Position numbers and translations under genes: made by a program. Below, piece by piece: positions 51,794-61,500 of a stretch of 64,000 bases of DNA. The stretch covers positions 1-64,000 of the forward strand of contig NZ_JAGWDK010000020.1 in assembly GCF_018398875.1 (NCBI RefSeq), in the 5' to 3' direction. The notes under the pieces are model-generated. The model was given only the letters and a program-made list of their open reading frames with translations, was not told where the DNA came from and made no database searches. Source of the stretch: Bradyrhizobium sp. sGM-13. GTDB taxonomy: Bacteria; Pseudomonadota; Alphaproteobacteria; Rhizobiales; Xanthobacteraceae. Within the stretch, counting starts at the first letter, position 1; every line of letters begins with the position of its first letter.

Positions 51794-52672
51794 ATGACGG
51801 AGGCGCGCTCCCAGCATCGCCTAGGCATTGCCCTGGTCGTCGCCGCCGCCATCGCCTGGAGCACGGCGCCGCTCTTTACAAGGCTGCTTCCCTACGACTC
51901 CTGGACCATCCTGTTCTGGCGCGGATTGTTCGGCGGCGGCCTGATCATGTTGTTGATGGTGCTGTTGCAAGGGCGTGCCGGCCTGCGAGATTTGGCCAGG
52001 ATGGACAAGAACGGCTGGCTTGTCGCATCGTTTTCGACATTGGCGATGATCGCCTTCATCCCTTCGCTGCAGCTCACGAACGTATCCAATGTAGCCATCA
52101 TCATCGCGACCGGTCCCTTCCTCGCGGCGGGGCTGGCCTGGATATGGCTGCGGGAAATCCCGCAACTGCGAACCATGCTCGCAAGTATCGTGGCACTCTG
52201 CGGCGTCATGATCATCGTCGGTAACGCACGCGCCGGTTCCGACATTCTCGGGATCGCCCTCGCCTGCTTCATGGCGCTGGCGATCGCTGCGATGACAGTC
52301 ATGGTACGGCGGCACAGGAATACATCGATGGTCGCCGCGGCGGCGATGTCGAACATGCTGGGCAGCGTTATCAGCATTCCCTTCGCCCACGGAATAGCTG
52401 CAATAACGTGGTTCGACCTGTTTATTCTCGCAATGTTCGGATGCTTTCAGGTCGCCCTCGGCCTCACGCTGTTTTTCCTGGGTTCGCGGCTGCTGCCTTC
52501 CGGGCAAGCCGCCCTGATCTCCACGCTAGAGACGCCGCTGATGCCGTTCTGGATATGGGTGGGATTCGGCGAGGTGCCCACACTGCGGGTCCTCGCTGGC
52601 GGCGCTCTGGTGATGGGCGCCGTCATTGCCGACATCGTCGGCGATATCCGCGCGCAGCGGCCCTCAAAATGA
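51794..52672 (+). CDS. DMT-superfamily (EamA) transporter (292 aa)
   Basis: Two repeats of five hydrophobic helices match the EamA fold, for example VVAAAIAWSTAPLFTRLLPY in repeat one and FMALAIAAMTVMVRRHRNTS at the start of repeat two. Such proteins export metabolites or amino acids. It immediately follows the flavin monooxygenase, so it may carry its substrate or product. Its stop is 12 bases from the convergent amidohydrolase stop. Confidence 0.88.
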   Translation: MTEARSQHRLGIALVVAAAIAWSTAPLFTRLLPYDSWTILFWRGLFGGGLIMLLMVLLQGRAGLRDLARMDKNGWLVASFSTLAMIAFIPSLQLTNVSNVAIIIATGPFLAAGLAWIWLREIPQLRTMLASIVALCGVMIIVGNARAGSDILGIALACFMALAIAAMTVMVRRHRNTSMVAAAAMSNMLGSVISIPFAHGIAAITWFDLFILAMFGCFQVALGLTLFFLGSRLLPSGQAALISTLETPLMPFWIWVGFGEVPTLRVLAGGALVMGAVIADIVGDIRAQRPSK

Positions 52673-52684
52673 ATGGGCGGCGGC

Positions 52685-53965
52685 TCACCGCACGGCGAAC
52701 GGCGCCTGATAGGGGCGGCCGAACGGCACGCCGTTGATCACGGTCTGCACGGGCTTGAGCAACAGCTTGCCCTCGCGCTTGTTATTGCGGGTGTCGACGA
52801 ACGAGGTCTGCGCCTCCACCAGATCCAGGATGGCGACGTCGCCGGGTGCGCCGATCTGCAGCGTGCCGATCTTGGGCGCGCGGTTGATGATTTTCGCCGG
52901 CGTCGAAGTCGCTGCCGCCACCACCTGCTCTAATGTGAGGCCGAGCGCGATGAACTTGCTCATTACATTCGGCAAATACGGCATGCCCGGCGAGTTGCCG
53001 GAGTAGACGTGGATATCGGAGGAAATCGTATCCGGCATGCAGCCGCCGGGAAGCGCGACCTCCGCCACCGTGAAATCGAAGCTGCCGCCACCATGACCGA
53101 CATCGAACATCACGCCGCGCTGCTTGGCTGAGAGCGCTGCCGGCAGCAGCTTGCCGTCCTGCACGATGTTGGTGAAGACGCCGCCGATGTTCGGCGCGCC
53201 GGAATAGGCGTGCGTCAGCACATCGCCCGGCCGCATCAGGTCGAGAGTCTCCGACATCAGCTCCTTGGTCTCGACGCCGCCGATATGCACCATCATCTTG
53301 GCCGGCCAGCCGCACATCTCGCAGGCCTTGATGCCGCGCTTCAGCGGCTCCAACCCGTGCCTGGCGATCACGTTCTCCGACATCCTGACCTTCACGCCGA
53401 GCAGGAAGTCTGGATTTTCCGCCAGCGCCATCGCGCAGGCATCGACTTGCGCGTAATCGATGTTGTAGAGCTCGGCGACCGGGAAACCGGACAATCCGTT
53501 GTTGGCGATGTGCACGAAGGCATAAATTCGCGCCCGCGATTGCGCCACGATGTAACGCCGCAGCGCCGCGAGATTGTTGACGCCGGCATCGCCTGCCGAC
53601 ACCACCGTGGTGGTGGCCTGCGCCTGCACCAGCTCGTCGGCGGGAATGCCGATCGCCGAACCGTAGGGGTAGACGTGCGAATGCAGATCGATCAGGCCGG
53701 GTGTCACCAGCTTGCCTGAGGCATCGATGGTCTTGGCGGCGCGCGCGCCCGGAATCTCGTTCTCGACGGCCTCGATCGTGCCCCAGCGGATACCGATATC
53801 GCGCTTGCCCTTGAGCGACTGGCTCGGATCGAGCACATCGCCGCCCTTGATCACGAGGTCGAACTTGTCATTCGGCCCCATCGCGCCATAGGCGCTTCCG
53901 GACATCGCGGCGACCGCGGCCGATCCGGTCAGGCTCAGGAAATGACGGCGTGAAAGCCCGCTCAT
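52685..53965 (-). CDS. Tat-exported amidohydrolase/deacetylase (426 aa)
   Basis: A twin-arginine signal SGLSRRHFLSLTGSAAVAAM is followed by an amidohydrolase barrel: PGLIDLHSHVYPYG (HxH metal pair), MMVHIGGVETKEL, LTHAYSGAPNIGG (histidines) and FDVGHGGGSFDF with DTISSDIHVYSG (final aspartate). It resembles the dihydroorotase-like deacetylase group. ATG 53965 places the signal at the N-terminus; the frame upstream is noncoding. Substrate is unknown. Confidence 0.85.
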   Translation of the reverse strand: MSGLSRRHFLSLTGSAAVAAMSGSAYGAMGPNDKFDLVIKGGDVLDPSQSLKGKRDIGIRWGTIEAVENEIPGARAAKTIDASGKLVTPGLIDLHSHVYPYGSAIGIPADELVQAQATTTVVSAGDAGVNNLAALRRYIVAQSRARIYAFVHIANNGLSGFPVAELYNIDYAQVDACAMALAENPDFLLGVKVRMSENVIARHGLEPLKRGIKACEMCGWPAKMMVHIGGVETKELMSETLDLMRPGDVLTHAYSGAPNIGGVFTNIVQDGKLLPAALSAKQRGVMFDVGHGGGSFDFTVAEVALPGGCMPDTISSDIHVYSGNSPGMPYLPNVMSKFIALGLTLEQVVAAATSTPAKIINRAPKIGTLQIGAPGDVAILDLVEAQTSFVDTRNNKREGKLLLKPVQTVINGVPFGRPYQAPFAVR

Positions 53966-54208
53966 GGCAGCCTCCCCAATTTGATTGCTATGGCGCGATG
54001 ATGCGCCCGCTCCCAGCCTTCCGCAAGCAAGAGTAAAGCCTGCCCATTCTCGTCCCACGCTGGATTGAAGCGCGGCGCTGCCGGTTTCCGGTGGGCGCTT
54101 GCTGTATCGACGTTCGCAGCTTTGCCTCTCGCGGCGCACGCATGCGCGACGGCCACAACAAGAGAAGCGATCGGACGATGATCGATTCGGGCTGCATCAC
54201 ACACGCGT

Positions 54209-54224
54209 CTGAACACGCGTTCAG
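54209..54224. promoter_or_regulatory. Palindromic operator-like site upstream of the His-rich peptide gene
   Basis: CTGAAC (54209-54214) and GTTCAG (54219-54224) are inverted arms around ACGC, about 75 bases before the start of the next gene. GAAC/GTTC dyads occur in several alphaproteobacterial operators, but no regulator can be named. Confidence 0.25.
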
Positions 54225-54297
54225 AATTCTCTTCAATTTCCGCGGGAACGTTCTGCAAAATTTGATGTTCTATCCTCGCTCAATTGAGGAGGATCGG

Positions 54298-54522
54298 ATG
54301 AAGAAGCTTGGATACGTCATCGCCGCACTCGGCGCGCTCGTCATTGCGGCGCCGTCGATTGCGGGCGCCGAGACCGTCGTGATCAAGAAGCGCGGCTACC
54401 ACGTAGGACACCATCACCACCATCACGGCGCGCGTGCCGAATTCAGGCGACATCGCGGCTGGCATCGCGGACACCATCATGGCCACAGGACCGTGGTCAT
54501 CAAGAAGAAGTATCGTTACTGA
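54298..54522 (+). CDS. Secreted His-rich small protein (74 aa)
   Basis: A signal peptide (YVIAALGALVIAAPSIAGA, cut near residue 24) precedes a mature part with GHHHHHHGARAEFRRHRGW and HRGHHHGHRTVVIKKKY, so about a quarter of the residues are histidine. This suggests binding of Ni, Zn, Cu or haem in the periplasm. The start has an excellent GAGGAGGA site. A symmetrical terminator follows. I do not recognise a characterised relative. Confidence 0.75.
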   Translation: MKKLGYVIAALGALVIAAPSIAGAETVVIKKRGYHVGHHHHHHGARAEFRRHRGWHRGHHHGHRTVVIKKKYRY

Positions 54523-54568
54523 CGCCTCGGATCGCATCGCGCGTTCGGTCCGGATGCCCCAAACGAAA

Positions 54569-54590
54569 AATGGCCCCTCGCGGGGCCATT
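54569..54590. terminator. Bidirectional intrinsic terminator
   Basis: AATGGCCCC (54569-54577) and GGGGCCATT (54582-54590) flank a TCGC loop, with an A-rich stretch on the left and a T-rich one on the right, so it can end both the His-rich gene and the convergent thiolase gene. Confidence 0.85.
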
Positions 54591-54625
54591 CTCTTTGTTT
54601 TGCGTGTCGCTGCGTTCGAAAAATC

Positions 54626-55798
54626 TCAGCTATAGATCTCGAACAGGCCGGCGCCGCCCTGGCCGCCGCCGATGCACATCGTGACGACGCCCCACTTGGC
54701 CTTGCGCCGGCGGCCTTCCTGCAGGATGTGGCCGGTGAGACGCGCACCGGTCATGCCGAAGGGGTGGCCGATCGCGATCGAGCCACCGTTGACGTTGTAC
54801 TTCTCCGGATCGATGCCGAGCTTGTCGCGGGAATAGAGACACTGGCTGGCGAAGGCTTCGTTGAGCTCCCAGAGATCGATGTCGTCGATCTTCAGGCCAT
54901 GGCGCTTCAGAAGTTTTGGCACGGCGTAGATCGGGCCGATGCCCATCTCGTCCGGCTCGCAGCCCGCCGCCGCCCAGGCGACGAAGCGGCCCATCGGGTT
55001 GAGACCGCGCTTCTCGGCATCCTTGGCTTCCATCAGAACGACCGCCGCCGCGCCATCCGAAAGCTGGCTGGCGTTGCCGGCGGTGACGTACTTGCCCGGG
55101 CCCTTGACCGGCTCGAGCTTGCCAAGGCCTTCCATCGTCGTGTCGGGACGATTGCACTCGTCGCGGTCGACGGTGTAGTCGACGATGCTCTCCGCCTTGG
55201 TCTGCTTGTCGACCACCTTCATCTTGGTCTTCATCGGGACGATTTCGTCCTTGAACTTGTTGGCCTGCTGGGCGGCGGCCATGCGGCGCTGCGATTCCAG
55301 CGAGTACTCGTCCTGATATTCACGGCTGAGCTTGTAGCGCTCGGCAACGATATCGGCGGTATCGATCATCGCCATGAAGATATCGGGCGCGACCTTGAGC
55401 AGGTCCGGATCGATCGATTCCTTGGGCGAGCCGCCGCCGGGGATCGAGATGCTCTCGACGCCGCCGGCCACGATGCAGTCGGCACCGTCAGAGCGGATCG
55501 AGTTGGCGGCCATCGCGATGGTCTGCAGGCCGGAGGAGCAGAAGCGGTTCACCGAGACGCCGGCGGTCGACTTCGGCAATCCCGCGAGCAGCGCGGCCTG
55601 GCGGCCGATATTCGGCGCGCCATGCGCGCAATTGCCCAGATAGCAGTCCTCGACATATTCCTTGTCGACGCCGGCGCGCTCGACGGCGTGCTTGATGGCG
55701 TGAGCCGCCATCGACATCGGCGGGGTGATGTTGAACCCGCCGCGGCCGGACTTCGCCAGCCCCGTACGTGCATAGGAAACGATGACAGCTTCACGCAT
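54626..55798 (-). CDS. Acetyl-CoA acyltransferase (thiolase, 390 aa)
   Basis: The three thiolase motifs are present: VNRFCSSGLQTIAM with nucleophilic C87, GGSIAIGHPFGMTGAR with the histidine, and MCIGGGQGGAGLFE with the second cysteine. It cleaves or forms 3-ketoacyl-CoA in beta-oxidation. Length is normal. ATG 55798 is preceded by GGGAGGTC at good spacing; the upstream frame is noncoding. Confidence 0.94.
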   Translation of the reverse strand: MREAVIVSYARTGLAKSGRGGFNITPPMSMAAHAIKHAVERAGVDKEYVEDCYLGNCAHGAPNIGRQAALLAGLPKSTAGVSVNRFCSSGLQTIAMAANSIRSDGADCIVAGGVESISIPGGGSPKESIDPDLLKVAPDIFMAMIDTADIVAERYKLSREYQDEYSLESQRRMAAAQQANKFKDEIVPMKTKMKVVDKQTKAESIVDYTVDRDECNRPDTTMEGLGKLEPVKGPGKYVTAGNASQLSDGAAAVVLMEAKDAEKRGLNPMGRFVAWAAAGCEPDEMGIGPIYAVPKLLKRHGLKIDDIDLWELNEAFASQCLYSRDKLGIDPEKYNVNGGSIAIGHPFGMTGARLTGHILQEGRRRKAKWGVVTMCIGGGQGGAGLFEIYS

Positions 55799-56164
55799 TT
55801 GAAAGACCTCCCTTTGATTGCGATCCAGTATGGACTGGAGCCGCGGCAGTGTGTAGCGAAAACCCGAATTCCGGCGGGCGGAACAGAATGAACCGCAGGC
55901 CGTCTCAAGGCCGGGATTTGCACACTGCCTGTCCGTCGGCAAGGGCGCGTTTGGCTTCCCGCCGCGTTAAGCCGACGCGCGACGCTCCAGCTATTTCACT
56001 AAGCGAAATTGACCTCTGGAGATCGCCGCGCGAAAGGCAATCAGGACCCAGTCAGGGGTGCGATGGTAAGGGCGTTCGCCGCCGCGCTCGAGGGGTGATC
56101 ATCGCCCTCTCCGTGCAAATCGTGGTCGGCTTCTATCTGCCGGTGCGCCCCTAACAACGCCGCC
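55799..56164. other. Intergenic region before thiolase, no gene seen
   Basis: About 365 bases between the thiolase start and the phoD-like stop, both on the minus strand. It holds the thiolase promoter presumably. One short plus-strand ORF ending at 56154 encodes a hydrophobic 19-residue tail but has no usable ribosome binding site. Confidence 0.45.
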
Positions 56165-57739
56165 TCAGATATGCTGCGCCATGATCCGGCCGGGCCGCGC
56201 ATCCGGGCGGGGCTCGATATCGACCGACCACAGGTCGCGGTCGTCGACGTCCTTCAATGTCACGGTCATGACTCCGGTCTTGCCGTCGATATCGACGCGG
56301 CCGAAAAACTGTAGGCCGAAACAGGGAGCGAGATTCTCGCCGTCGCACCCCTTCTCGAACATCGCTTTCGGGCCGAACGTATTGTCGAGCGGGGCCGGCG
56401 CCCAGGTGCCCGCATGCAGCGGGCCGGAGACGAACTCCCAGAACGGCTCGAAATCCTGATAGATCGCGCGGCTCGGATCGTAGTAGTGCGCGGCCGTGTA
56501 ATGCATATCGGCGGTCAGCCACACAATGTTGCGGATGCCGGCGCGCTTCATGAACGACAGCAAATCGGCGATCTCATGCTCGCGCCGCTCCGGCGGGCCG
56601 TCGCCGAGCGCAATCGCGTCCTCGCTGACTAGGCCGATCGGCATGTCGGCCGCGATCACCTTCCAGGTGGCGTCTGAAGCCACCAGTTCGCGCTTCAGCC
56701 AGGCCAGTTGCGCCGCGCCGAGGATGCAGGTGTCGCTGTGGTCGTCGCGCCGGTTCAAAGTGGAATCGCGGTAACTGCGCATGTCGATCATGAAGACATC
56801 GAGCAGCGGGCCGTAGGCGATCTTGCGATAGATGCGGCCGTCTTCCTGTGCGGGTGCCGCCCGCATCGGCATGAATTCATGGAACGCGCGGCGCCCCCGG
56901 GTCACCAGATGCGAGCTGCCGTCCTCGGCATGGCCGCTCGCGTCGGCGGTGCCGATCGGCGCCCAGTCGTTGGTGACCTCGTGATCGTCCCATTGCGCGA
57001 ACAAGGGCACGGCAGCATGGAAGGCGCGAAAATTTTGATCGAGCCAGTTGTATTTGTAGTTGCCGCGGAACTGCGCGAGGGTTTGGGCGACGACAGACTT
57101 TTCCTCGGTAACGAGGTTTCGCCAGACCCCGCCGTCGGGCAGCTTCAGTTCCCGCTCCACCGGGCAGTCCGCATAGATGTGGTCGCCGCAATGGATGAAG
57201 AAGTCCGGGCGGTTGTCGAGCATGGTGCGGTAAGTCCGCATGCCGCCGCGGCTTTCGTCGATGCCCCAGCCCTGCCCCGTCGTATCGCCCGACCAGGCGA
57301 ACGACACCGAGCTGCGCGCCGTGGGCGCGGTGCGGAAGTGCCCGAGCTGCGTCTCGCCGGCGATCCCCGGCTCGCTTTCAAACCGCACGCGATAGAAAAT
57401 ATCCTGCCCCGGCGGCAATCCATCGAGCAGAACCTTCGAAGTGAAATCGGCATCCGGCAACGCATTGGCAGAAGCCGTGCCAATGATGGTCTTGAAATCT
57501 TCGCTGGCCGAACATTCGACCTGCATCCGCGCCGCCCGGTCGGCGCGCGCCCAGACCACGGCGGAATTGGCCGAGACATCGCCCGATTGAATGCCGCTGG
57601 TAATGAGCGGCCGATCCGCGACGCGGCTGAGGGAGGGTCTGGCGAGGCCACCGAAACCAGCGACGGCGAATGTTGCGGCGGAGCGTACCAGCCATTGACG
57701 TCGCGTCAGAGCGGGCTTGGCGCGAATCGCAATCGGCAT
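56165..57739 (-). CDS. PhoD-like alkaline phosphatase (524 aa)
   Basis: A Tat signal (LTRRQWLVRSAATFAVAGFG) is followed by the N-terminal Ig-like domain, then FAWSGDTTGQGWG, HCGDHIYADCPVERE, QWDDHEVTNDW and WLTADMHYTAAHYYDPSRA, the metal ligands of PhoD. These enzymes release phosphate from phosphodiesters or phospholipids in the periplasm. No Pho box was identified. Length and architecture are typical. Confidence 0.92.
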   Translation of the reverse strand: MPIAIRAKPALTRRQWLVRSAATFAVAGFGGLARPSLSRVADRPLITSGIQSGDVSANSAVVWARADRAARMQVECSASEDFKTIIGTASANALPDADFTSKVLLDGLPPGQDIFYRVRFESEPGIAGETQLGHFRTAPTARSSVSFAWSGDTTGQGWGIDESRGGMRTYRTMLDNRPDFFIHCGDHIYADCPVERELKLPDGGVWRNLVTEEKSVVAQTLAQFRGNYKYNWLDQNFRAFHAAVPLFAQWDDHEVTNDWAPIGTADASGHAEDGSSHLVTRGRRAFHEFMPMRAAPAQEDGRIYRKIAYGPLLDVFMIDMRSYRDSTLNRRDDHSDTCILGAAQLAWLKRELVASDATWKVIAADMPIGLVSEDAIALGDGPPERREHEIADLLSFMKRAGIRNIVWLTADMHYTAAHYYDPSRAIYQDFEPFWEFVSGPLHAGTWAPAPLDNTFGPKAMFEKGCDGENLAPCFGLQFFGRVDIDGKTGVMTVTLKDVDDRDLWSVDIEPRPDARPGRIMAQHI

Positions 57740-57832
57740 CGAACACCCCTCGTCGAATCACGACGAAGGTGTGCCTGTTGAGTTTGACTCGCGGCTGAAG
57801 CTTTTACGACAGGTCGATGACGCGGCAGAATC

Positions 57833-57946
57833 GTAGGATGGGTAGAGCGACTTGTCCGCCGTAGCTCAACGAGCGAAGGCGGAAGCAAAACCCATCAATC
57901 CCAACGCGGAGGCATGATGGGTATCGCTTCGCTCCACCCATCCTAC
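57833..57946. repeat. Interspersed repeat, family A (long form)
   Basis: It starts GTAGGATGGGTAGAGCGACT and ends CGCTTCGCTCCACCCATCCT AC, giving near-perfect 17-base inverted ends. The interior CCGCCGTAGCTCAACGAGCG is shared in the opposite direction with 11690-11755. Confidence 0.88.
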
Positions 57947-57953
57947 AAATGAA

Positions 57954-58415
57954 TTACCGCTGCCAGTCGCAGATGCCGCCGGACTTGCACGGCCAGGTCT
58001 GGATCCGCGTGTCGCGGGCCTGGGCGTCGAGCGGATTGGTATGGCGGCGCGCCTGCTTGGTGCTGACAGCAGCGCGCGGCTTCTGCACGCGCTCCTGCAC
58101 GACACGAGTCCTGGGTGCAGCGGCCTTGGGTGCAGCAGTTTTGGGCACAGCAGTCTTGGGTGCAGCAGCAACCTTTGGCGCAGCCCCCTTGGGCACGACC
58201 ACGCGCTCCGTCTTCACCGGCTTGCGATCGGTTCTGGCCTCGATCCGGACCGGGGCGAATCGCGTCTCCGGGCCGAGTCGCTTCGGTGAGAGCAGGGCTT
58301 GGGAAGGATCGAGGCTGAAGAGTTCGCCCGCGCGATACTCGTCTGCCAGCGCGGCGCTGCCTGACATCAGGAGCCCCGTGTAAAGTGCTGCGGCAATAGC
58401 GCTTTTCAGGACCAT
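57954..58415 (-). CDS. Small secreted Lys/Ala/Pro-rich protein (153 aa)
   Basis: A signal peptide (LYTGLLMSGSAALA) precedes an acidic start, then a repetitive basic region AAPKVAAAPKTAVPKTAAPK, then CKSGGICDWQR with two cysteines at the C-terminus. I do not recognise a function. Low-complexity basic repeats suggest binding to a polyanion in the periplasm, but that is inference. Confidence 0.6.
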   Translation of the reverse strand: MVLKSAIAAALYTGLLMSGSAALADEYRAGELFSLDPSQALLSPKRLGPETRFAPVRIEARTDRKPVKTERVVVPKGAAPKVAAAPKTAVPKTAAPKAAAPRTRVVQERVQKPRAAVSTKQARRHTNPLDAQARDTRIQTWPCKSGGICDWQR

Positions 58416-58545
58416 TGCAGCCTCGTGAAATCAACCCAAAGAATCAAGAACGGCCGACATGTAGGGAGCCGGCCGGACAATTCCAGCCGGGTTACCGGTG
58501 ACTGAGCCGGGCTGTGAAAGACTTCACGTGCCGGATGAACAGCCC

Positions 58546-61500
58546 CTATTCGGCCGCCTGCGCCACCGGCAGGCCGATCGCCGCTTCCAGCCGCGTGCAC
58601 TCCGCACGGTATTTCGCGACATTGGCTTCCTTGACATGGCCATAGCCGCGAACGAGTTCCGCTGATTTCGCCAGCGCCACCAGACGCGGCCAGTCATGCA
58701 ACTTGGCCCTATCGAGATGGCGGAAGATCATCGCGGAATATTCGCCCGGTAAGGCCCGCTCTATCCGCCGCTCGGCCGTATAGCCGAACGGATCGAATGC
58801 AGTGCCGCGCAGGAACTTGAAGCGGGTCAGGATGTCGAAGGCGCGGAATATCCAGGAGCCGAATTCGCGCTTGCGCAAATGCCCGGTCAGTCCATCGCGG
58901 GATACCAGCAGCGGCGGCGCAAGGCTCACCTTGACGCCCGGGGCATCGTCGAACTGCTCTTTCAGCGCCTTTGCAAACTCGCCATCGGAATAAAGCCGAG
59001 CGACCTCGTATTCGTCCTTGTAGGCCATCAGCTTGAACAAGCCCTTGGCGAAAGCCTCGGTCAGTTCATGCGAGCCCGGCGCGGCCTTGGCTTCCGCGGC
59101 GCGGACGCGCTCGACGTCGGCGAGGTATCGCTTCGAGTAGGCCTCATTCTGATAGTCCGTCAGGAACTTGGCACGGAACGCGATGCTTTCGTCGAGCGTG
59201 CGGCGGACCGGCGCCGCGCCCGAACTCTTGAAGCGGGCGGCGCTGACGACGCGCGGCAGATCGTGCGCCGCCAGCCGGCCCCAGGAGAACGCGAGCTTGT
59301 TCATCTCGATCGCCGCGCCATTGAGGTCGATTGCCTTCATGATCGCTTCCAGCGACAGCGGGATTGCGCCGCGCTGGAATGCAAAGCCGAGCATGAAGGC
59401 GTTGGTGGCGATGCTGTCGCCCATCAGCGCGGTGGCAAGCCCGGTGGCATCGAGAATGTCGAGGTCGGAGGCGCTGACCGCCTCATTCAGCGCCTCCCGC
59501 ATCGTTCCCGCTTCGAAATCGATGTCGGGATTGATGACGAAGCTCGCGGTCGGCAGCAGGTCGGCATTGACGATCGCCCGCGTCACGCCGCGCTCGGCCC
59601 GGCTCAGCGCGGGAATGCTGGTGGCGACCACGATGTCGCAGCCGAGGATGAGATTGGCGCCGCCGGGGGCGATGCGGACGGTCGAGAGATCGTCGGCCTG
59701 CGGCGCGATCCGGACATGGCTCATCACGGCGCCGTTCTTCTGCGATAGCCCTGTGAAGTCGAGCGTCGAGCACGCCCTGCCCTCGACATGGGCTGCCATG
59801 CCGAGCAGCGCACCGATGGTGATGACGCCGGTGCCGCCGATGCCGGTGACGAGAATGTTGTAGGCGCCATCGAGCGCGGGTGTGGCGGGCGTCGGCAGAT
59901 CGGCAAACAGCGCCGAGGGATCAGCCGCCGCGCGGTCGGCTTTCCGCAAGCGTCCGCCATGCACCGTGACAAAGCTCGGGCAAAAGCCCTCGATGCAGGA
60001 AAAGTCCTTGTTGCAGTTCGACTGGTCGATCCGTCGCTTGCGGCCGAACTCGGTTTCCAGCGGCTGCACCGAGACGCAGTTCGAAACGGAAGAGCAGTCG
60101 CCGCAGCCTTCGCAGACGCGCTCGTTGATGAAGACGCGCTTCGGCGGATCCGGATAGAGCCCGCGCTTGCGGCGGCGGCGCTTTTCCGCCGCGCAGGTCT
60201 GGTCATAGATCAGGACCGTGAGGCCTTTGACCTCGCGCAGTTCCTTCTGCACGGCGTCGAGTTCGCGGCGGTGGTGAACAGTCGCGCCTGCAGGAAAATA
60301 GTTGCTGGGATATTTCTCGGGATCGTCGGAGACGATGGCAAGCCGCTTGGCGCCCTCCGCCGAAACCTGGTGCGCGATCTGCGATACCGAGAGCCCGCCT
60401 TCGGCCGGCTGGCCGCCGGTCATCGCGACCGCATCATTATAGAGAACCTTGTAGGTGATATTGACGCCGGCGGCGGCCGCCGCGCGGATCGCGAGCAGGC
60501 CGGAATGGGTGTAGGTGCCATCGCCCAAATTCTGAAACACATGTGGTTCGCTGGTGAACGGCGCCTGCCCGATCCAGGTGACACCCTCCGCGCCCATATG
60601 CGAGATCGTTTGCGTCCGGCGGTTCGGCACCGACAGCGCCATGCCGTGACAGCCAATGCCGGCCATCGCGCGGCTGCCCTCGGGGATCTTGGTCGAGGTG
60701 TTGTGTGGACAGCCCGAGCAAAAATACGGTGTCCGCTGCAGCTTTGCGGCGCCGACGCCGTCCGCGGGACGGTCGAACGACTCGAGTTTTGCCAGACGCT
60801 GCTCAAGCGCCGGGCTGCGATGACCGAGTTTTCGCAACCGCGCCACGATGGCCGCCGCCACCATGGTCGGCGTTATCTCGCCTTCGCTCGGCAACAGCAT
60901 GGCGCCGCTCTCGTCGCGCTTGCCAACCACCGAAGGGCGCTTCGCGGCGTCCATGTTGTAGAGAATGCGGACAAGCTGGTCCTCGATAAAGCCGCGCTTC
61001 TCTTCGACCACGAGCACGTCCTGCAGGCCTTCCGCAAAGGCCCGCGCGCCGGATTCCTCCAGCGGCCAGGTCAGCGCGACCTTGTAGATGCGCAAGCCCA
61101 GCGCCTGCGCTTCCACATCGGTAATGCCGAGATCGGCCAGCGCCTGGCGGAGATCGAGGTAGGCTTTGCCGGTCGCCATGATGCCGAGCCGTGCCGGCTT
61201 TGAATCCAGCACGATGCGGTCGAAGCGATTGACGCGCGCGAACGCGGCGACCGCCTGCATCTTCGGGCCGTGCAAGCGCCGCTCCTGCTCCATCGGCGCA
61301 TCGGGCCAGCGGATCGAAAGCCCGCCCGGTGGCATCTCAAAATCGTCGGGCGTGATGATCTTGATGCGGTCGGGATCGCTGACGATCGAGGCCGAGCTTT
61401 CGACCGTCTCGGAAATCGCCTTGAACCCGACCCAGCAGCCGGAATAGCGCGACAGCGCAAAGCCCAAAATGCCGAGATCGAGATAATCCTGCAGCGTGGC

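Noticed and set aside
54226..54297. GGAAC-type EcfG promoter before the His-rich gene
   Set aside because: GGGAAC is present near 54242 but no CGTT-type -10 occurs at the proper spacing.
56098..56154. GTG-initiated 19-residue hydrophobic ORF
   Set aside because: The only purine-rich run is directly adjacent to the GTG, too close to serve as ribosome binding site.
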